Assembly (NCBI GenBank): GCA_963777355.1
Contig: CAVZQK010000080.1
Span: 124,001-188,000, forward strand
Length of the DNA: 64,000 nt
Source of the DNA: DATJHM01 sp963777355
Lineage (GTDB): Bacteria > Chloroflexota > Ktedonobacteria > Ktedonobacterales > Ktedonobacteraceae
Direction: 5' to 3'
Shown here: one piece after another, positions 1 to 9,929 of the stretch
How the letters are laid out: every line of letters begins with the position of its first letter
How positions within the stretch are numbered: position 1 is the first letter of the stretch
Translations under genes and position numbers: made by a program
Notes under the pieces: generated by a model
What the model saw: only the letters and a program-made list of their open reading frames with translations
What the model was told of the DNA's origin: nothing
Databases searched by the model: none

Positions 1-1216
1 GTGCTGTTTGCCGGGCTGGTTGAGAATATTCGTGAGATGGGCCAGAAATACTGGCTGGCTCCTGATCCAGGCTCTCTGTCATCCTATAGTGTCTAAGCAG
101 GTTACCACGAACTGGCGTTGCCGCTGTTGCCAGAGGCACAACACTATACTCAGATACGCTTAGTGTTGCCTGTTGGAAAGGCGGTTGCGCTGCGTAGACT
201 GAAGCAAAGTCTAGTTCGACTTGCGCGGCTGGAATTTGTGGTGCGGTATCAAGTTCTTGCCAATATGCATTCTGGTCGGTATAGAGCATTGGTGCAGGCG
301 TAATTGGATTGTATTCAGCTTGCACTGCCTGCTGAACTGACACTGCGATTTTCCGTTTTCCCAGTAGCAATGCGCTCAGGGCAATTCCTAGTGCCGCCAG
401 AATGATCGTACTCAGGATAAATGGCGAGCGTTGACCACTTTGTTGTGGCTGGACCTGGGGATGAGAACTGGTCTGTGGCATGGGGGTTACTGGCTGAATA
501 CTCTTTGGTGTTGCTTGCGGTTGAAGGGCACTCTGCTTGTTCGTATTCTGAGCTGCTGCAGGTGCAGTTGTAGCTTGTAACGTTGGCGTTGCCTGCACGA
601 TTGCAGTAGGGGCAGGTGGTGCTGTAGCTTGTACAACTGCTGTGGGCGCAGGAGGAGGCGTCTCTCCACGAAAACGATACATCAGAGCTGTAACGTTCCC
701 TGCCCATACATAGGAGTTGCTGGTTCCCACATATGGTACACAAAGTGTATAAACACTGGACAGGCCACGGGAAACGTAGCGGCTCTTGACGATGCTAAAC
801 CAGTCCTGAATACCTGCTGCATAACTGGGGTAGACAGTATAACCACCCAGTCCTGCTGGATATCCATAAGAGCTGCGTACACCGCCTGGATTTAAGTAGG
901 TTCGGCCCACTCCTGCCTGGCCCTCACTGGTCTCGATGTTCCAGACCGCCAGGGCGAACGCATCGTCAATGTTATTCGCCTGCGCTGCCTGCTCGATGAC
1001 TTTTCCTTCTCCTACCATTGGGCTGCCCAGACGAGCTAAAATACTATCAACGGTGCTGGCAGGAAGCGTCGGCGCACCAACGAACGAGATATCTGCTGCA
1101 TGCGTATTCTGCGTATGCTGGCCTTGCCAAAAGAGTGTTGCCATGCAGGCCAGAAGGATGATGAGGGTACTTGCTAAGAAAAAAATAATTGAGCGTTTTT
1201 TGTAGATGTGTTTCAT
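1..1216 (-). CDS. Membrane-anchored glucosaminidase-domain protein (3' part cut by window edge)
   Basis: The frame is open from an ATG at 1216 to the left edge, so at least 405 residues are present and the C-terminus is missing. Residues about 8-29 form an N-terminal signal anchor. Residues about 48-185 resemble the glucosaminidase/lysozyme-like fold that cuts peptidoglycan glycan strands. WNIETSEG at 92-99 offers Glu95 as candidate catalytic acid, followed by a YLNPGG stretch typical of the family. A Pro/Ala/Thr/Gln linker (about 187-262) leads to a second membrane helix (266-285) and a tail of over 110 residues. The likely role is cell-wall remodelling outside the membrane. The domain call rests on motif resemblance only. 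Confidence 0.65.
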   Translation of the reverse strand, partial: MKHIYKKRSIIFFLASTLIILLACMATLFWQGQHTQNTHAADISFVGAPTLPASTVDSILARLGSPMVGEGKVIEQAAQANNIDDAFALAVWNIETSEGQAGVGRTYLNPGGVRSSYGYPAGLGGYTVYPSYAAGIQDWFSIVKSRYVSRGLSSVYTLCVPYVGTSNSYVWAGNVTALMYRFRGETPPPAPTAVVQATAPPAPTAIVQATPTLQATTAPAAAQNTNKQSALQPQATPKSIQPVTPMPQTSSHPQVQPQQSGQRSPFILSTIILAALGIALSALLLGKRKIAVSVQQAVQAEYNPITPAPMLYTDQNAYWQELDTAPQIPAAQVELDFASVYAAQPPFQQATLSVSEYSVVPLATAATPVRGNLLRHYRMTESLDQEPASISGPSHEYSQPARQTA

Positions 1217-1753
1217 CAAAGCGTTATTACCTGTCTGGGCAGTTCGCACTCATCTGTTTTTGCCCTACGATAATTACAATTCACCTTTAACGGTAATAGC
1301 ATACCTGGCTTTTATAGACATACATTTTTATATGCTGTTACAGAGATCACGCTGAGAACGTGCAATTCCTATCTTGACACTACGTTTAGTCTAAGAAAGT
1401 AGCTGCATCGGCGCTGCGATAATTCGCATATATACTGCTGGTTCTTTTTAATAAACTGGACTGCGGGCTAAATTGCGCAATACTTTTCGCGTGAGACAGC
1501 AATTTTTCGGACTTTTATCCAGATTCTATCATGGGATGTGATATTTGTGCTCCAACCACGTTTTTAATAGGTAGTATGTACCACAAATGGTATGTTATAC
1601 TGAGGAGCGCGTATTGCATACGGTACTATTAAGAGAGATACAAGCAGTTGGGGGGCGGCTAAAAGGCCGGATAGTGAATAAAGAGAGGGGTTTGTCATCA
1701 GCCACAACAATGGACCAGGCAACACACAGACTGGGCACCTGGAGCGTCGCACG
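1217..1753. other. Divergent intergenic region, 537 bp
   Basis: This lies between the glucosaminidase-like gene (minus) and the kinase gene (plus). I see no convincing gene. A small dyad TACCA-caaa-TGGTA lies near 1576-1589, just before a TATACT-like -10 hexamer, and may belong to the kinase promoter. Confidence 0.4.
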
Positions 1754-4306
1754 TTGCTGCATAAACGGTATTTAATCCAGAAGACTGTCGGAAAAGGCGG
1801 GATGGGAGCCGTTTATCAGGCAAAGGATGTGAAACGTCAGCAGCTCGTTGCGGTCAAAGAAATGGGCCTCTCGATGATTCCGCTGAATGAGCGAGCTCAA
1901 GCTGTGCAAAATTTTAAAATTGAAGCGAAAATGCTTGCTAATCTTAATCATGCCAATTTGCCTACTTTCTCTGGCTTTTTTGCTGAAGGTCAGCGCTATT
2001 TTACAGTTATGGAATATATTGATGGCGCTACCCTTGAGGAACTTCTTGAACGGAATCGTGCCCCTTTCTCTGAGCGACGAGTTCTGGGTTGGGCGCGTCA
2101 GCTCTGCGATGTATTAGAATATCTACATAACCAGCAACCGCCAATTATCTTTCGTGATATGAAACCTGGTAATATTATGTTGACACGCGATGGCCATATT
2201 AAGTTAATTGATTTTGGTATCGCTCGCTTCTTTCGCCCAACTAGTTCTCAGGATACGCAACTGCTTGGTACCCCAGGTTTTGCTCCACCTGAACAATATG
2301 GAAAAACACAGACAGACGAACGTTCAGATATCTACTCACTGGCAATTACTTTATTTCAACTTTTGACCAATACTCTCTCTGAGACCGGCTTTGGCCTGCG
2401 GGATGTTCGTGCTACCAATCCTGCTATCTCCCCTCAAGTGGCTCATGCCCTGGAGAAAGCCGCCTCTCTTGAACCAGAAGATCGTTATAGCAATATTGCC
2501 GAGTTCCGGCGGGCTCTGTTGGGTGAAGGCTCTTTTGTTTTTGAAAATGGTGAGGTTGCTACTACTGTAGCTGAACTGGCTGAAATCTGCCTGCTGGTTC
2601 CTCAGGAGGCTGCTGGCTATCTGGTTGATGGCGAGATTGAGGCCTGGTTGCGCGAGATTGGCGAACTAGATCTGCTTCGTACGTTGCGCCATATCCGTTC
2701 GCTGGGCGATGATCCACAAGAGACGCTCCAGATGTTTGTGCAGGCGGTACTTGGCAGTGGCCCACGATCACGATCAGTTTCTACACGGAATGGACGCGGT
2801 AGCAAGGCAGGACTACCTCCTACTTTACCTGCCTCATCACAAAATAGTAAATCTGCTCTTGTGCCCCCTTCGCGTGGAAGTAAAGCTGGACCCGCTCCAA
2901 CCTCGCCGCCTTCTCGTGGCAGTCGAGGTTGGTTAACGCGTAAGCCTACCTCTCCAGTGCTCGTTAGCCCAAGTACGCTAGACTTCGGCGTGATGTATGC
3001 GGAAGTTTCAACTCCTATGGTAATTACTATTGCGGGCGATCAAGGTTTTCAGGTCAGTGGCTCGGTTGATTCTAAAGAGTCATGGATTCTTCTGGACAGG
3101 GAACAATTTGATGGCATTGCCAGTCGCGTCGAGATACGTGTTGATGGGACGCGTCTGGCCCAGGAGGGACGCTACACCGGGCAGGTACGTATTATCCCTG
3201 ATGGCGAAGGTATGCAGCGCGATATCGTAGTCAAGGTTGAAGCCGAGATTGTCGCTTATCCAGTGACGACTAATGTGAAACGTCCTCGTAACTCACCCAC
3301 TCTCAGCCCCGATCTGACGGATCTGGATGAACTGGACTTTGAAGAAGATCTGTTTTTGAACAATCGAGATGTGACGCTTCTGTCTCCACCACCACTGCCA
3401 CCCACGACCAGAACTGTCGCACGCCGCCAGACGAGCTCCCATGCCGCAATCAGAGGTGAGTCTCACAGCCAGGCTGGTGCGCAACAGATGGTGAGACGCA
3501 ATGGCTCTGGGCAGACAGGCGCTCATGCCGCGCTGAAACGCGATCTCTCCAGCCAATCCGGCTCACAGATTGCTGTGAAGCCACCTTTAAATAGCCGTGC
3601 AGGTATGGTGCCAGATCGGCATACTGAGTATATTGCTAAGTACGGAAACTATACCCAACAGAGTAAAACTTCACATGGTTGGGACCCAATCCAGATTTCT
3701 GCAACTCATCGCACATGGATACAACGCGTCCTTACTGCTGTTTCGGCATTTATGCTGGCCAGCCTGGGCTATACTTTGCTCTGTAATATCTTTTCGCCAA
3801 AGGTATTACCTCTTCCACCTAATCCTTTGTTTATGCTCGTACTGACCTTGATTGTGCCTGCGGCAACATTGGGCGCTATGCTGGTGAACTGGAATAAGCA
3901 GTGGAATAGACAATATACATTGGATTGTATCAGTACAGGTCTGGTTAGCACGTTGTTGGTAGCCGCCCTGGTCAAGGGTGTCTGGATGCTGCTTCCGCCT
4001 ACCTGGCCAGCTAATTGGGTGTTCCTCGGACTGCTGCTCCTCTGTTCAATTGCAGCTACTGCTGGCACAAATTCTCGCATAAGTGAGAATATCATGTATG
4101 GAGTGGGTATGGCTATGGCTAAATTGCGCGCTGGCATGATGGCGGTAACTGTGCTGTTTGGGGGACTGCTTGGCTACGTGTTGACAATGGGTTTTGCTCT
4201 TAGTGGTCTGACTCCTTTCGGCATTCTCCTGGGTATTGGTACCGCTGTAGCTCTGGTATTGCGCGTTGACCAGTCACTAAGACGGCAGAGCCAGACTCAA
4301 AATTAG
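1754..4306 (+). CDS. Membrane Ser/Thr protein kinase with multi-helix C-terminus
   Basis: An 850-residue PknB-type kinase. The glycine loop GKGGMGAVY is at 13-21, the ATP-anchoring Lys at 35 (VAVKEM), the catalytic loop FRDMKPGN at 133-140 and DFG at 153-155. The HRD histidine is replaced by Phe, but the catalytic Asp is kept. After the kinase come a Ser/Pro-rich linker, a beta-sandwich-like segment starting SPSTLDFG (about 405-500), another low-complexity linker and about six hydrophobic helices at the C-terminus. TTG at 1754 is the only in-frame start near the domain. A cleaner N-terminus would begin at ATG 1710 if one G were missing near 1733-1735, so the start is uncertain. miaA follows 12 nt downstream, probably co-transcribed. 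Confidence 0.85.
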   Translation: MLHKRYLIQKTVGKGGMGAVYQAKDVKRQQLVAVKEMGLSMIPLNERAQAVQNFKIEAKMLANLNHANLPTFSGFFAEGQRYFTVMEYIDGATLEELLERNRAPFSERRVLGWARQLCDVLEYLHNQQPPIIFRDMKPGNIMLTRDGHIKLIDFGIARFFRPTSSQDTQLLGTPGFAPPEQYGKTQTDERSDIYSLAITLFQLLTNTLSETGFGLRDVRATNPAISPQVAHALEKAASLEPEDRYSNIAEFRRALLGEGSFVFENGEVATTVAELAEICLLVPQEAAGYLVDGEIEAWLREIGELDLLRTLRHIRSLGDDPQETLQMFVQAVLGSGPRSRSVSTRNGRGSKAGLPPTLPASSQNSKSALVPPSRGSKAGPAPTSPPSRGSRGWLTRKPTSPVLVSPSTLDFGVMYAEVSTPMVITIAGDQGFQVSGSVDSKESWILLDREQFDGIASRVEIRVDGTRLAQEGRYTGQVRIIPDGEGMQRDIVVKVEAEIVAYPVTTNVKRPRNSPTLSPDLTDLDELDFEEDLFLNNRDVTLLSPPPLPPTTRTVARRQTSSHAAIRGESHSQAGAQQMVRRNGSGQTGAHAALKRDLSSQSGSQIAVKPPLNSRAGMVPDRHTEYIAKYGNYTQQSKTSHGWDPIQISATHRTWIQRVLTAVSAFMLASLGYTLLCNIFSPKVLPLPPNPLFMLVLTLIVPAATLGAMLVNWNKQWNRQYTLDCISTGLVSTLLVAALVKGVWMLLPPTWPANWVFLGLLLLCSIAATAGTNSRISENIMYGVGMAMAKLRAGMMAVTVLFGGLLGYVLTMGFALSGLTPFGILLGIGTAVALVLRVDQSLRRQSQTQN

Positions 4307-4318
4307 AAGGGTTTTGTT

Positions 4319-5254
4319 GTGGATGAACAGAGCACTCGGATTCGACCCGCTTTACTGGTTATTCTCGGACCAACTGCGTCCGGCAAGAGTGCTCTCGGTA
4401 TTGCCTTAGCCCGCAGATATAATGGAGAGATCGTCTCGGCGGATTCACGCCAGGTCTATCGTGGATTAGATATTGGTACCGCTAAAGTCACTTCCGCAGA
4501 AAGGGCGCTTGTACCACATTATCTGTTGGATGTGGTAGAGCCAACCGAAGTATATACTGTTTCACAGTTTCAGCAAGAGGCGATTGAGACTATCGATGCT
4601 ATTCTTCTTCGGGGTCATTTGCCCTTGATGGTAGGTGGGTCACCGCATTATATTCAGGCTGTAGTTGAAAATTTGGCGATTCCGGCAGTTCCGCCACAGC
4701 CTGAGCTACGCGCCCAATTAGAGACCCGCTCCCTGGACGATCTGCTTGCCGAGCTAGAAACCCTTGATCCTCAATGCGCTGCTACTATTGACCGCAATAA
4801 TCCGCGACGCGTGATTCGTGCTCTCGAAGTCTGTCTCGTCACTGGACAGCCTTTCTCTGGTCAGAGAGGAGTACGAGAGCCGCGCTATACACCTCTGCTT
4901 CTAGGCATCCAGTGGCCTCGTGAAGAACTCTATCGCCGTATCGACCAGCGCATCGATGAGCGTATGCAGCAGGGATTGATACAGGAGGTGCAGGGCCTGC
5001 TGGATCGGGGACTGCTACGGGAACGCCTGGAGTCCTTCGGCCTCGAATATCGCTTCGTAAGCCTCTGGCTCCACGGCGCATTCGCCACCAAGAGTGAAAT
5101 GGTCCAGAAGCTCAAATATGCCTCACACGATTTCACCCGTCGCCAACTTAGCTGGTTCCGCAAAATGTCTACCATTATCTGGTTAAACGGCGGCCCATAT
5201 TTAGAAACTGAGGCTGAACAACAGCTAAACCTATTTTTAGCGTCAAAAAACTGA
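4319..5254 (+). CDS. miaA: tRNA dimethylallyltransferase MiaA
   Basis: MiaA transfers a dimethylallyl group to N6 of A37 in tRNAs that read UNN codons. The 311-residue length is normal. The P-loop GPTASGKS is at 17-24, followed by the family signature DSRQVYRGLDIGTAK. The middle carries RVIRALEV, and the C-terminal part carries FTRRQLSWFRK, both typical of MiaA. The start is GTG at 4319 with AGAAGG upstream; a nearby ATG is out of frame. The gene lies 12 nt after the kinase stop and probably shares its transcript. Confidence 0.96.
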   Translation: MDEQSTRIRPALLVILGPTASGKSALGIALARRYNGEIVSADSRQVYRGLDIGTAKVTSAERALVPHYLLDVVEPTEVYTVSQFQQEAIETIDAILLRGHLPLMVGGSPHYIQAVVENLAIPAVPPQPELRAQLETRSLDDLLAELETLDPQCAATIDRNNPRRVIRALEVCLVTGQPFSGQRGVREPRYTPLLLGIQWPREELYRRIDQRIDERMQQGLIQEVQGLLDRGLLRERLESFGLEYRFVSLWLHGAFATKSEMVQKLKYASHDFTRRQLSWFRKMSTIIWLNGGPYLETEAEQQLNLFLASKN

Positions 5255-5345
5255 GCCGCTATTTTTGTATCTTCTCCGAAGCTTCAAGCGTAAATTAGAA
5301 GAATAAATGCTATCATACTCTTTCAGAAAGAAGAGGAGACCACGT

Positions 5346-6134
5346 ATGGAGCCAAAACCTGCCCATCTTGGCCTGAAGTATGCTGAACAATTCAAAGATA
5401 GTAGTATTGTTAAATCCTATTGCTACAGACAACCTTATCCAGATGAGGCGATCAATCTACTTGTTGAATTGATAACTGACAAGCCTTATACGGTCCTCGA
5501 TGTAGGATGTGGCACGGGCGACCTCTCTCGTAGATTGGTAAATAAGGTTGACCGGATAGATGCAGTTGATTTTTCCCTCGCTATGATCGAAAAGGGAAAA
5601 ACTCTTTCGGGCGGAGCCGACCCTCGTCTACATTGGATATATGGGCGTGTAGAAGAGGTTGAGCTAGAACCGCCTTACGCGTTGATTACTGCTGGGGAGA
5701 GTCTGCATTGGTTGGAATGGCAGATTGTTTTGCCCCTTTTTCAGAGAAGCCTGACGCCGAATGGATATCTCGCACTGGTGGAGCGAGGGAATGAACCTGA
5801 CCCCTGGGATGCGGAATTGCAAGTAGCCATTGACCAATTTTCTACGAATCACGAGTTTCGTCCATACAATCTGCTTGAGGAGTTGGAGAGTCGTGGTCTT
5901 TTCCAGATGTATGGCAGCGCTCGTACTCGGCCTGTCCCATTCGTACAAACAGGAGAAGAGTATATTCAGTCTATTCACTCGCGAAACGGTTTCTCACATG
6001 AGCGTATGCATGAGGAGGCCGCTAACGCCTTTGATGATGAAGTCAGACAAATACTTAGTCCTTTTTTGCATAATGGTTTGTTTACCCGATCTGTTATAAG
6101 CAGGATTGTGTGGGGTAAGCCTCAGAAGCTGTAG
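5346..6134 (+). CDS. Class I SAM-dependent methyltransferase
   Basis: A 262-residue soluble protein with SAM-binding motif I, VLDVGCGTGDLS, at about 50-61 and the acidic strand-2 end VDFS. The layout is that of small-molecule methyltransferases of the ubiE/trans-aconitate type; the substrate cannot be told. I chose ATG 5346 over an in-frame ATG at 5307 because GAGGAG lies 7 nt upstream. It stands alone between miaA and a convergent SnoaL-like gene. Confidence 0.85.
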   Translation: MEPKPAHLGLKYAEQFKDSSIVKSYCYRQPYPDEAINLLVELITDKPYTVLDVGCGTGDLSRRLVNKVDRIDAVDFSLAMIEKGKTLSGGADPRLHWIYGRVEEVELEPPYALITAGESLHWLEWQIVLPLFQRSLTPNGYLALVERGNEPDPWDAELQVAIDQFSTNHEFRPYNLLEELESRGLFQMYGSARTRPVPFVQTGEEYIQSIHSRNGFSHERMHEEAANAFDDEVRQILSPFLHNGLFTRSVISRIVWGKPQKL

Positions 6135-6156
6135 TTCCTAATATGGGCACCCCTCT

Positions 6157-6564
6157 TTAAAGAGTAGAGAGCAGGCTAGACCCTTCGTTCCATTCTTCGG
6201 CGATTTTGTCATCAATGAGAGAGAAAATCTGGATAAGCGTCCTACTTACTCTTCTACCCGTAGGCTTAATACCTTCATAGATACCCCGATGTGTACCAGA
6301 CCAGGTAGTACGAACAGCAATTTTATTCTCTTCAATGATACTATCTTCAATGGTAATATGAAGATCAGGGAAACCCACCCGAATTGCGATAGCATAGGCT
6401 GCTACGCCTTGAGGACCGGGCATTTGTTCAGGTGTAGAATGGTCAATAAAATCAGCCGTAAAAAGTTTTTCGGTAAGGGCGATATTCCCTTTTTGAAATA
6501 CTTCTTCATAAAGCTGCTGAATAAGCTCCTTGCTAGGCTCTTTTTTCTGGGATAAATGATTCAT
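6157..6564 (-). CDS. SnoaL-like / ester cyclase family protein
   Basis: A 135-residue protein of the NTF2-like alpha+beta barrel type. The N-terminal helix is followed by a stretch around LFTADFIDHSTPEQMPGPQG, then the pattern FPDLHITIEDSIIEENKIAVRTTW (positions about 62-85), which is the SnoaL signature layout. These proteins include polyketide cyclases and many small proteins of unknown substrate. ATG 6564 has AAAGGAAG just upstream and is preferred to a TTG 21 nt earlier. No polyketide genes are near, so the role is unknown. Confidence 0.8.
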   Translation of the reverse strand: MNHLSQKKEPSKELIQQLYEEVFQKGNIALTEKLFTADFIDHSTPEQMPGPQGVAAYAIAIRVGFPDLHITIEDSIIEENKIAVRTTWSGTHRGIYEGIKPTGRRVSRTLIQIFSLIDDKIAEEWNEGSSLLSTL

Positions 6565-6890
6565 ATCTTCCTTTACTATTGTCAAATAAAAGAGTAGGGT
6601 TTAGTGGCGAGCAACAGGATGCAGTTATCTGTGTTCTACCATTTATCCCTACTCCTATCTATCTGATTGACGTTCTATTTACGAGAAAAACAAATTGTTG
6701 TATCGTCATGAGGCAGACTGTGCAGGGAATACCAGATCATAAAAAACAATATTCTTCAGGAGAGACAGAACAGAAATTTCTGCCCTATTGCATCTCCATT
6801 TGACCTTTTCGTTTTTCCTGTTGTATCATTCCTCCTCAGTGGTGGTAGGAGGGGTCTTCTTTCCCGGTCCGCTTGAGGGGACTGAAACTA
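6565..6890. other. Intergenic region, about 326 bp
   Basis: No supported gene. It holds a short perfect palindrome CAGAAATTTCTG near 6771 and a weak CCTCCT/AGGAGG hairpin near 6833-6856, downstream of the QueA-like gene, which has no T-run and is not a clear terminator. Confidence 0.4.
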
Positions 6891-7991
6891 TTAACTGAGT
6901 AGCAGATGCAGGTCGCCAAATTCGTGCCAGAGATAACCCTCTTGTAATGCCTCCTGATACGTCTGAATCAGATGAGTACGTCCAACCAGAGCTTCGAGCA
7001 TAAGCAGGTGACTTGCGCGTGGTTCATGGAAACCAGTAAGCAGGCCATTAACTGCTCGTATCCCACGTTGTGGCGTTACTACAACTTCAGTCCAACCCTC
7101 TCCCGGATGTGTTATGCCGGTTTCGTCAGTAGTCGTCTCCAGCGCCCGGACGACGGTTGTGCCTATTGCAACAACGCGTTTTCCCGCACGTCTGGCATCC
7201 GTAACCAGGCGGGCGGTTGATGCTGGTACACGATAATATTCTTCTATCGGCGCTTCGTCTGCCTCAAGGCTACTGACACCCGTATGCAAGAGCAGAGGCG
7301 CGATCTGGATACCCTGGGCAATCAAGCGCGTAAGAAGCTCTGCGCTGAAAGCACGCCCGGCTGATGGCATCTCTGCGCTACCTATCTGCGTAGTATAAAC
7401 TGTCTGATAGTATTCGATGGGCCACTCTTTTTTAACGTAGCTATAACGGATCGGAAAGCCATAATGCTCCAGATAGGCAGGAAGTGGCAGCGGAAGGTCT
7501 AGCGCTGCCACCCATAATCTCGGAGACGCTGGTGCAACCTCCCCAGATTTCGTATATGGAACCAGGGGTGTTACGGTTGCTCTCGCAGGCAAGTGCAGTG
7601 TCTCGCCTGCTACAATCTGGCGAAATGGCAGAGAGGCGCTCTCCCGACGCTGGCGAGCTTCGATAAGCCATAAACCGGCTGGTAAGCGCGTAGAAAGATG
7701 GATCTCAAGAGCCATGCCATCAGCACGAGTAGCATTGAGCGCGGCCTTCATCGTACCACTCGTGTTGATGACGATGATATCTCCTTCGCCTAGAAAATCG
7801 CCAATCTGGCGAAACTGCGTATGCACTACTGTATTATCTGCGCTATAAGAGACAAGAAGGCGCACCTCGTCGCGGGCAAGATTTCGCGCCTCTGGCGGTG
7901 TATCTGCCTCAAGCTCTCCTGGCAAGATAAAATCCAGTGAAGGTGCAATTGCTGGTAGATTGGACATAGAGAATGTTGGGATGGGATTCAT
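6891..7991 (-). CDS. QueA-like S-adenosylmethionine:tRNA ribosyltransferase-isomerase family protein
   Basis: A 366-residue protein with the QueA fold order: FILPGELEA at the N-terminus, a RQIGDFLGEGDIIVIN segment, YQTVYT and a C-terminal SSLEADEAPIEEYY region. Classical QueA makes epoxyqueuosine in tRNA and has NDTRVIPARL after the GD-VVN strand; here it reads NTSGTMKAAL. This marks a divergent branch, which I recall from Actinobacteria and Chloroflexota. No tgt, queG or other queuosine gene is near. The start codon overlaps the stop of the SDR gene by 4 nt (ATGA), so the two are translationally coupled. The activity may be QueA-like or different. Confidence 0.8.
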   Translation of the reverse strand: MNPIPTFSMSNLPAIAPSLDFILPGELEADTPPEARNLARDEVRLLVSYSADNTVVHTQFRQIGDFLGEGDIIVINTSGTMKAALNATRADGMALEIHLSTRLPAGLWLIEARQRRESASLPFRQIVAGETLHLPARATVTPLVPYTKSGEVAPASPRLWVAALDLPLPLPAYLEHYGFPIRYSYVKKEWPIEYYQTVYTTQIGSAEMPSAGRAFSAELLTRLIAQGIQIAPLLLHTGVSSLEADEAPIEEYYRVPASTARLVTDARRAGKRVVAIGTTVVRALETTTDETGITHPGEGWTEVVVTPQRGIRAVNGLLTGFHEPRASHLLMLEALVGRTHLIQTYQEALQEGYLWHEFGDLHLLLS

Positions 7992-8710
7992 TCATTTGCT
8001 CCTTCAGCGCTCTTCAATGCTCGTGCCATATAGCGTCCACTTGGTAGGGTCGCTGAGATGAGTGCGAGGAGACCAGGGACGCTCTCCTCTGGCAATGGTC
8101 TATCGCTGATATCCTCGCCGGGGAATGCCTCCTGGTGCATCTGTGTACGCATATCACCGGGATCGACCCAGTAGATCCGGCGCGACTCATTTTCAGCCGC
8201 AAGAATATGCGAGAGATGCTCCAGAGCGGCCTTGCTAGATCCATAGCCGCCCCAACCAGGATACGCTTCGACACCGGCATCGCTGGTGACGTTGATAATA
8301 CATCCTTCGGGTTGCAGATATTGCCAGAACTCCTGAATCAGGGCAAGTGGAGCAAGAACATTTGTGCGGTAGACCTGCTCAAGGGTGGCGAGAGGGTAGT
8401 GGAGCAAGAGCGGTTGAGGACTGGGACCGAGCAAGCTCGCATTGTTTATCAGCGCTGTCAGGGGACCAAGCTGTTTTGCCGCAACGACAAGATCTTGACG
8501 ATGCTTTTCATCGGTGACATCTCCCGCTATAGCAATAACCTGTGTCCACTGTGCTAGTTCGACACGAACCCCTTCAAGGGCTGTAGCGCCTCTTGCATCG
8601 AGAAGCAGTTTCCAGCCCTGGCGAGCCAGTTGCCGAGCCAGCGCCAGGCCCAATCCTCGCGATGCCCCTGTTATTAAGGCTGTATATGTATGTGAAGAAG
8701 AGGAAGTCAT
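7988..8710 (-). CDS. Short-chain dehydrogenase/reductase (SDR)
   Basis: A 240-residue classical SDR. The NAD(P)-binding motif TGASRGLGLALA lies near residues 14-25, the INNAS motif near 88, the catalytic Ser in INVTSDAG and YGSSKAAL carrying the YxxxK pair. Such enzymes oxidise or reduce alcohols and ketones; the substrate is unknown. It is first in a two-gene unit with the QueA-like gene, joined by an ATGA overlap. This persistent coupling suggests a shared pathway. Confidence 0.88.
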   Translation of the reverse strand: MTSSSSHTYTALITGASRGLGLALARQLARQGWKLLLDARGATALEGVRVELAQWTQVIAIAGDVTDEKHRQDLVVAAKQLGPLTALINNASLLGPSPQPLLLHYPLATLEQVYRTNVLAPLALIQEFWQYLQPEGCIINVTSDAGVEAYPGWGGYGSSKAALEHLSHILAAENESRRIYWVDPGDMRTQMHQEAFPGEDISDRPLPEESVPGLLALISATLPSGRYMARALKSAEGANE

Positions 8711-8863
8711 TTTTGTTTATCCTTTCAGGAATGCTTGCATTTTTTCTGCTAGATACTGCATAGTTCCACTATAACAGAAGAAAGGGCGAGAGACATTGCT
8801 CTGGAGGACAGTATTGTAGCTGTACGAAAGGGCAACATACCAAAGATTTGAGAAAGGCTTGTT

Positions 8864-9544
8864 ATGACAAGAAGAGATGTCCTATTGTTGCGTCTCCATA
8901 TAGAAGCAGTCTGGGGTGTGCAACTAGCTCCGATTGAACAAGAAGAGGTAGAAATTTTGCCTGAAAGCCAGCAACCTCCCTGGAAACTTTGCGCCGCTGA
9001 GGTAGCGCATGAACGTATTCTTATCTGGAGACAGAAGGTAAGCTTTGAGGAACAGGAAAAATTACGCTTGTACCTGGATGACGCGTTAGATTTTTCTTCG
9101 GGTAGCAAAGTGAAGATAGGGATGGGCCGCGAGATCGCTTTCTCCCTGACCGATTTTTCCAGCCTTGATAAAGAACACGCCAGGCACATTATCAGATCTC
9201 TTAGTATGAAAGATCGAACAGCGATTGAGGCTTTTCAGGCCGACTCGGCTGACTATTTTATGTCACCAGATAAGGTACCCCTAATAGGGGTATTGGATGC
9301 AGGAAGATTGGTATGTCTCGCCCATAGCTCTAGACGAACTGGAGAAGCCTGCGAATTGGGAATCGATACACTACCAGGGTTTCGGCGTAGAGGATACGCC
9401 CTCGCTGCCACTATCGCCTGGACACAGGCAGTTCTACATGAAGGGCTAGTGCCACTCTATAGCGCTCTGGCAGAAAATGCTGCCTCATTGAGGTTGGCTG
9501 AAGCTGCAGGATATCGTAGCTTTGCAAGGGTGGTGACCCTGTGA
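8864..9544 (+). CDS. GNAT-family N-acetyltransferase
   Basis: A 226-residue protein whose C-terminal half has the acetyl-CoA-binding pattern FRRRGYALAATIAW (about 180-193), followed by the LAEAAGYRSFARVV end typical of GNATs. The N-terminal 100 residues are divergent, as in the FR47-like subgroup. The substrate is unknown. It is transcribed divergently from the SDR gene across a 150-bp spacer and stands alone. Confidence 0.8.
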   Translation: MTRRDVLLLRLHIEAVWGVQLAPIEQEEVEILPESQQPPWKLCAAEVAHERILIWRQKVSFEEQEKLRLYLDDALDFSSGSKVKIGMGREIAFSLTDFSSLDKEHARHIIRSLSMKDRTAIEAFQADSADYFMSPDKVPLIGVLDAGRLVCLAHSSRRTGEACELGIDTLPGFRRRGYALAATIAWTQAVLHEGLVPLYSALAENAASLRLAEAAGYRSFARVVTL

Positions 9545-9929
9545 CTGCTTTTGTTTGTGTCACTTACTCGTCTCCTAATTCTTCAGTGAATGCTCCCCTC
9601 ACCGTCGTAAGAAACGGAGGATTTTTGAAACGAAGGGAAGAGATTTCTTTTCTCATCAGCAAGGTTGCATAAAAACTGTAACATGGTGCTTTTCTCAGGT
9701 ATTTGGCATTGGGCTAAAAAAACGCACAAATGCTTCTCCAATAGCCGGGAAGCTAGAGTCTATTTAGCTCTAGCTTCCTGCTTTTATCGGTAATACTACT
9801 ATGCTGGCTATATCTCTTACTCTCACAGAGATGCCGCCATTTGTTTCAAGCTGGGTGTAATTACAGAAGAGAATGTACAAGAGTTGTACAAGCAATACGT
9901 GTTTGGGGTAGTTGAAAGCGGCAAGTTGC
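9545..9929. other. Intergenic region, 385 bp
   Basis: No supported gene. A strong terminator hairpin lies at 9748-9778; the rest shows no clear structure. Confidence 0.4.
9748..9778 (+). terminator. Rho-independent terminator
   Basis: A perfect 11-bp stem GGAAGCTAGAG / CTCTAGCTTCC with a 9-nt loop, followed by TGCTTTTAT. It probably ends transcripts from the GNAT gene about 200 nt upstream. Confidence 0.65.
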
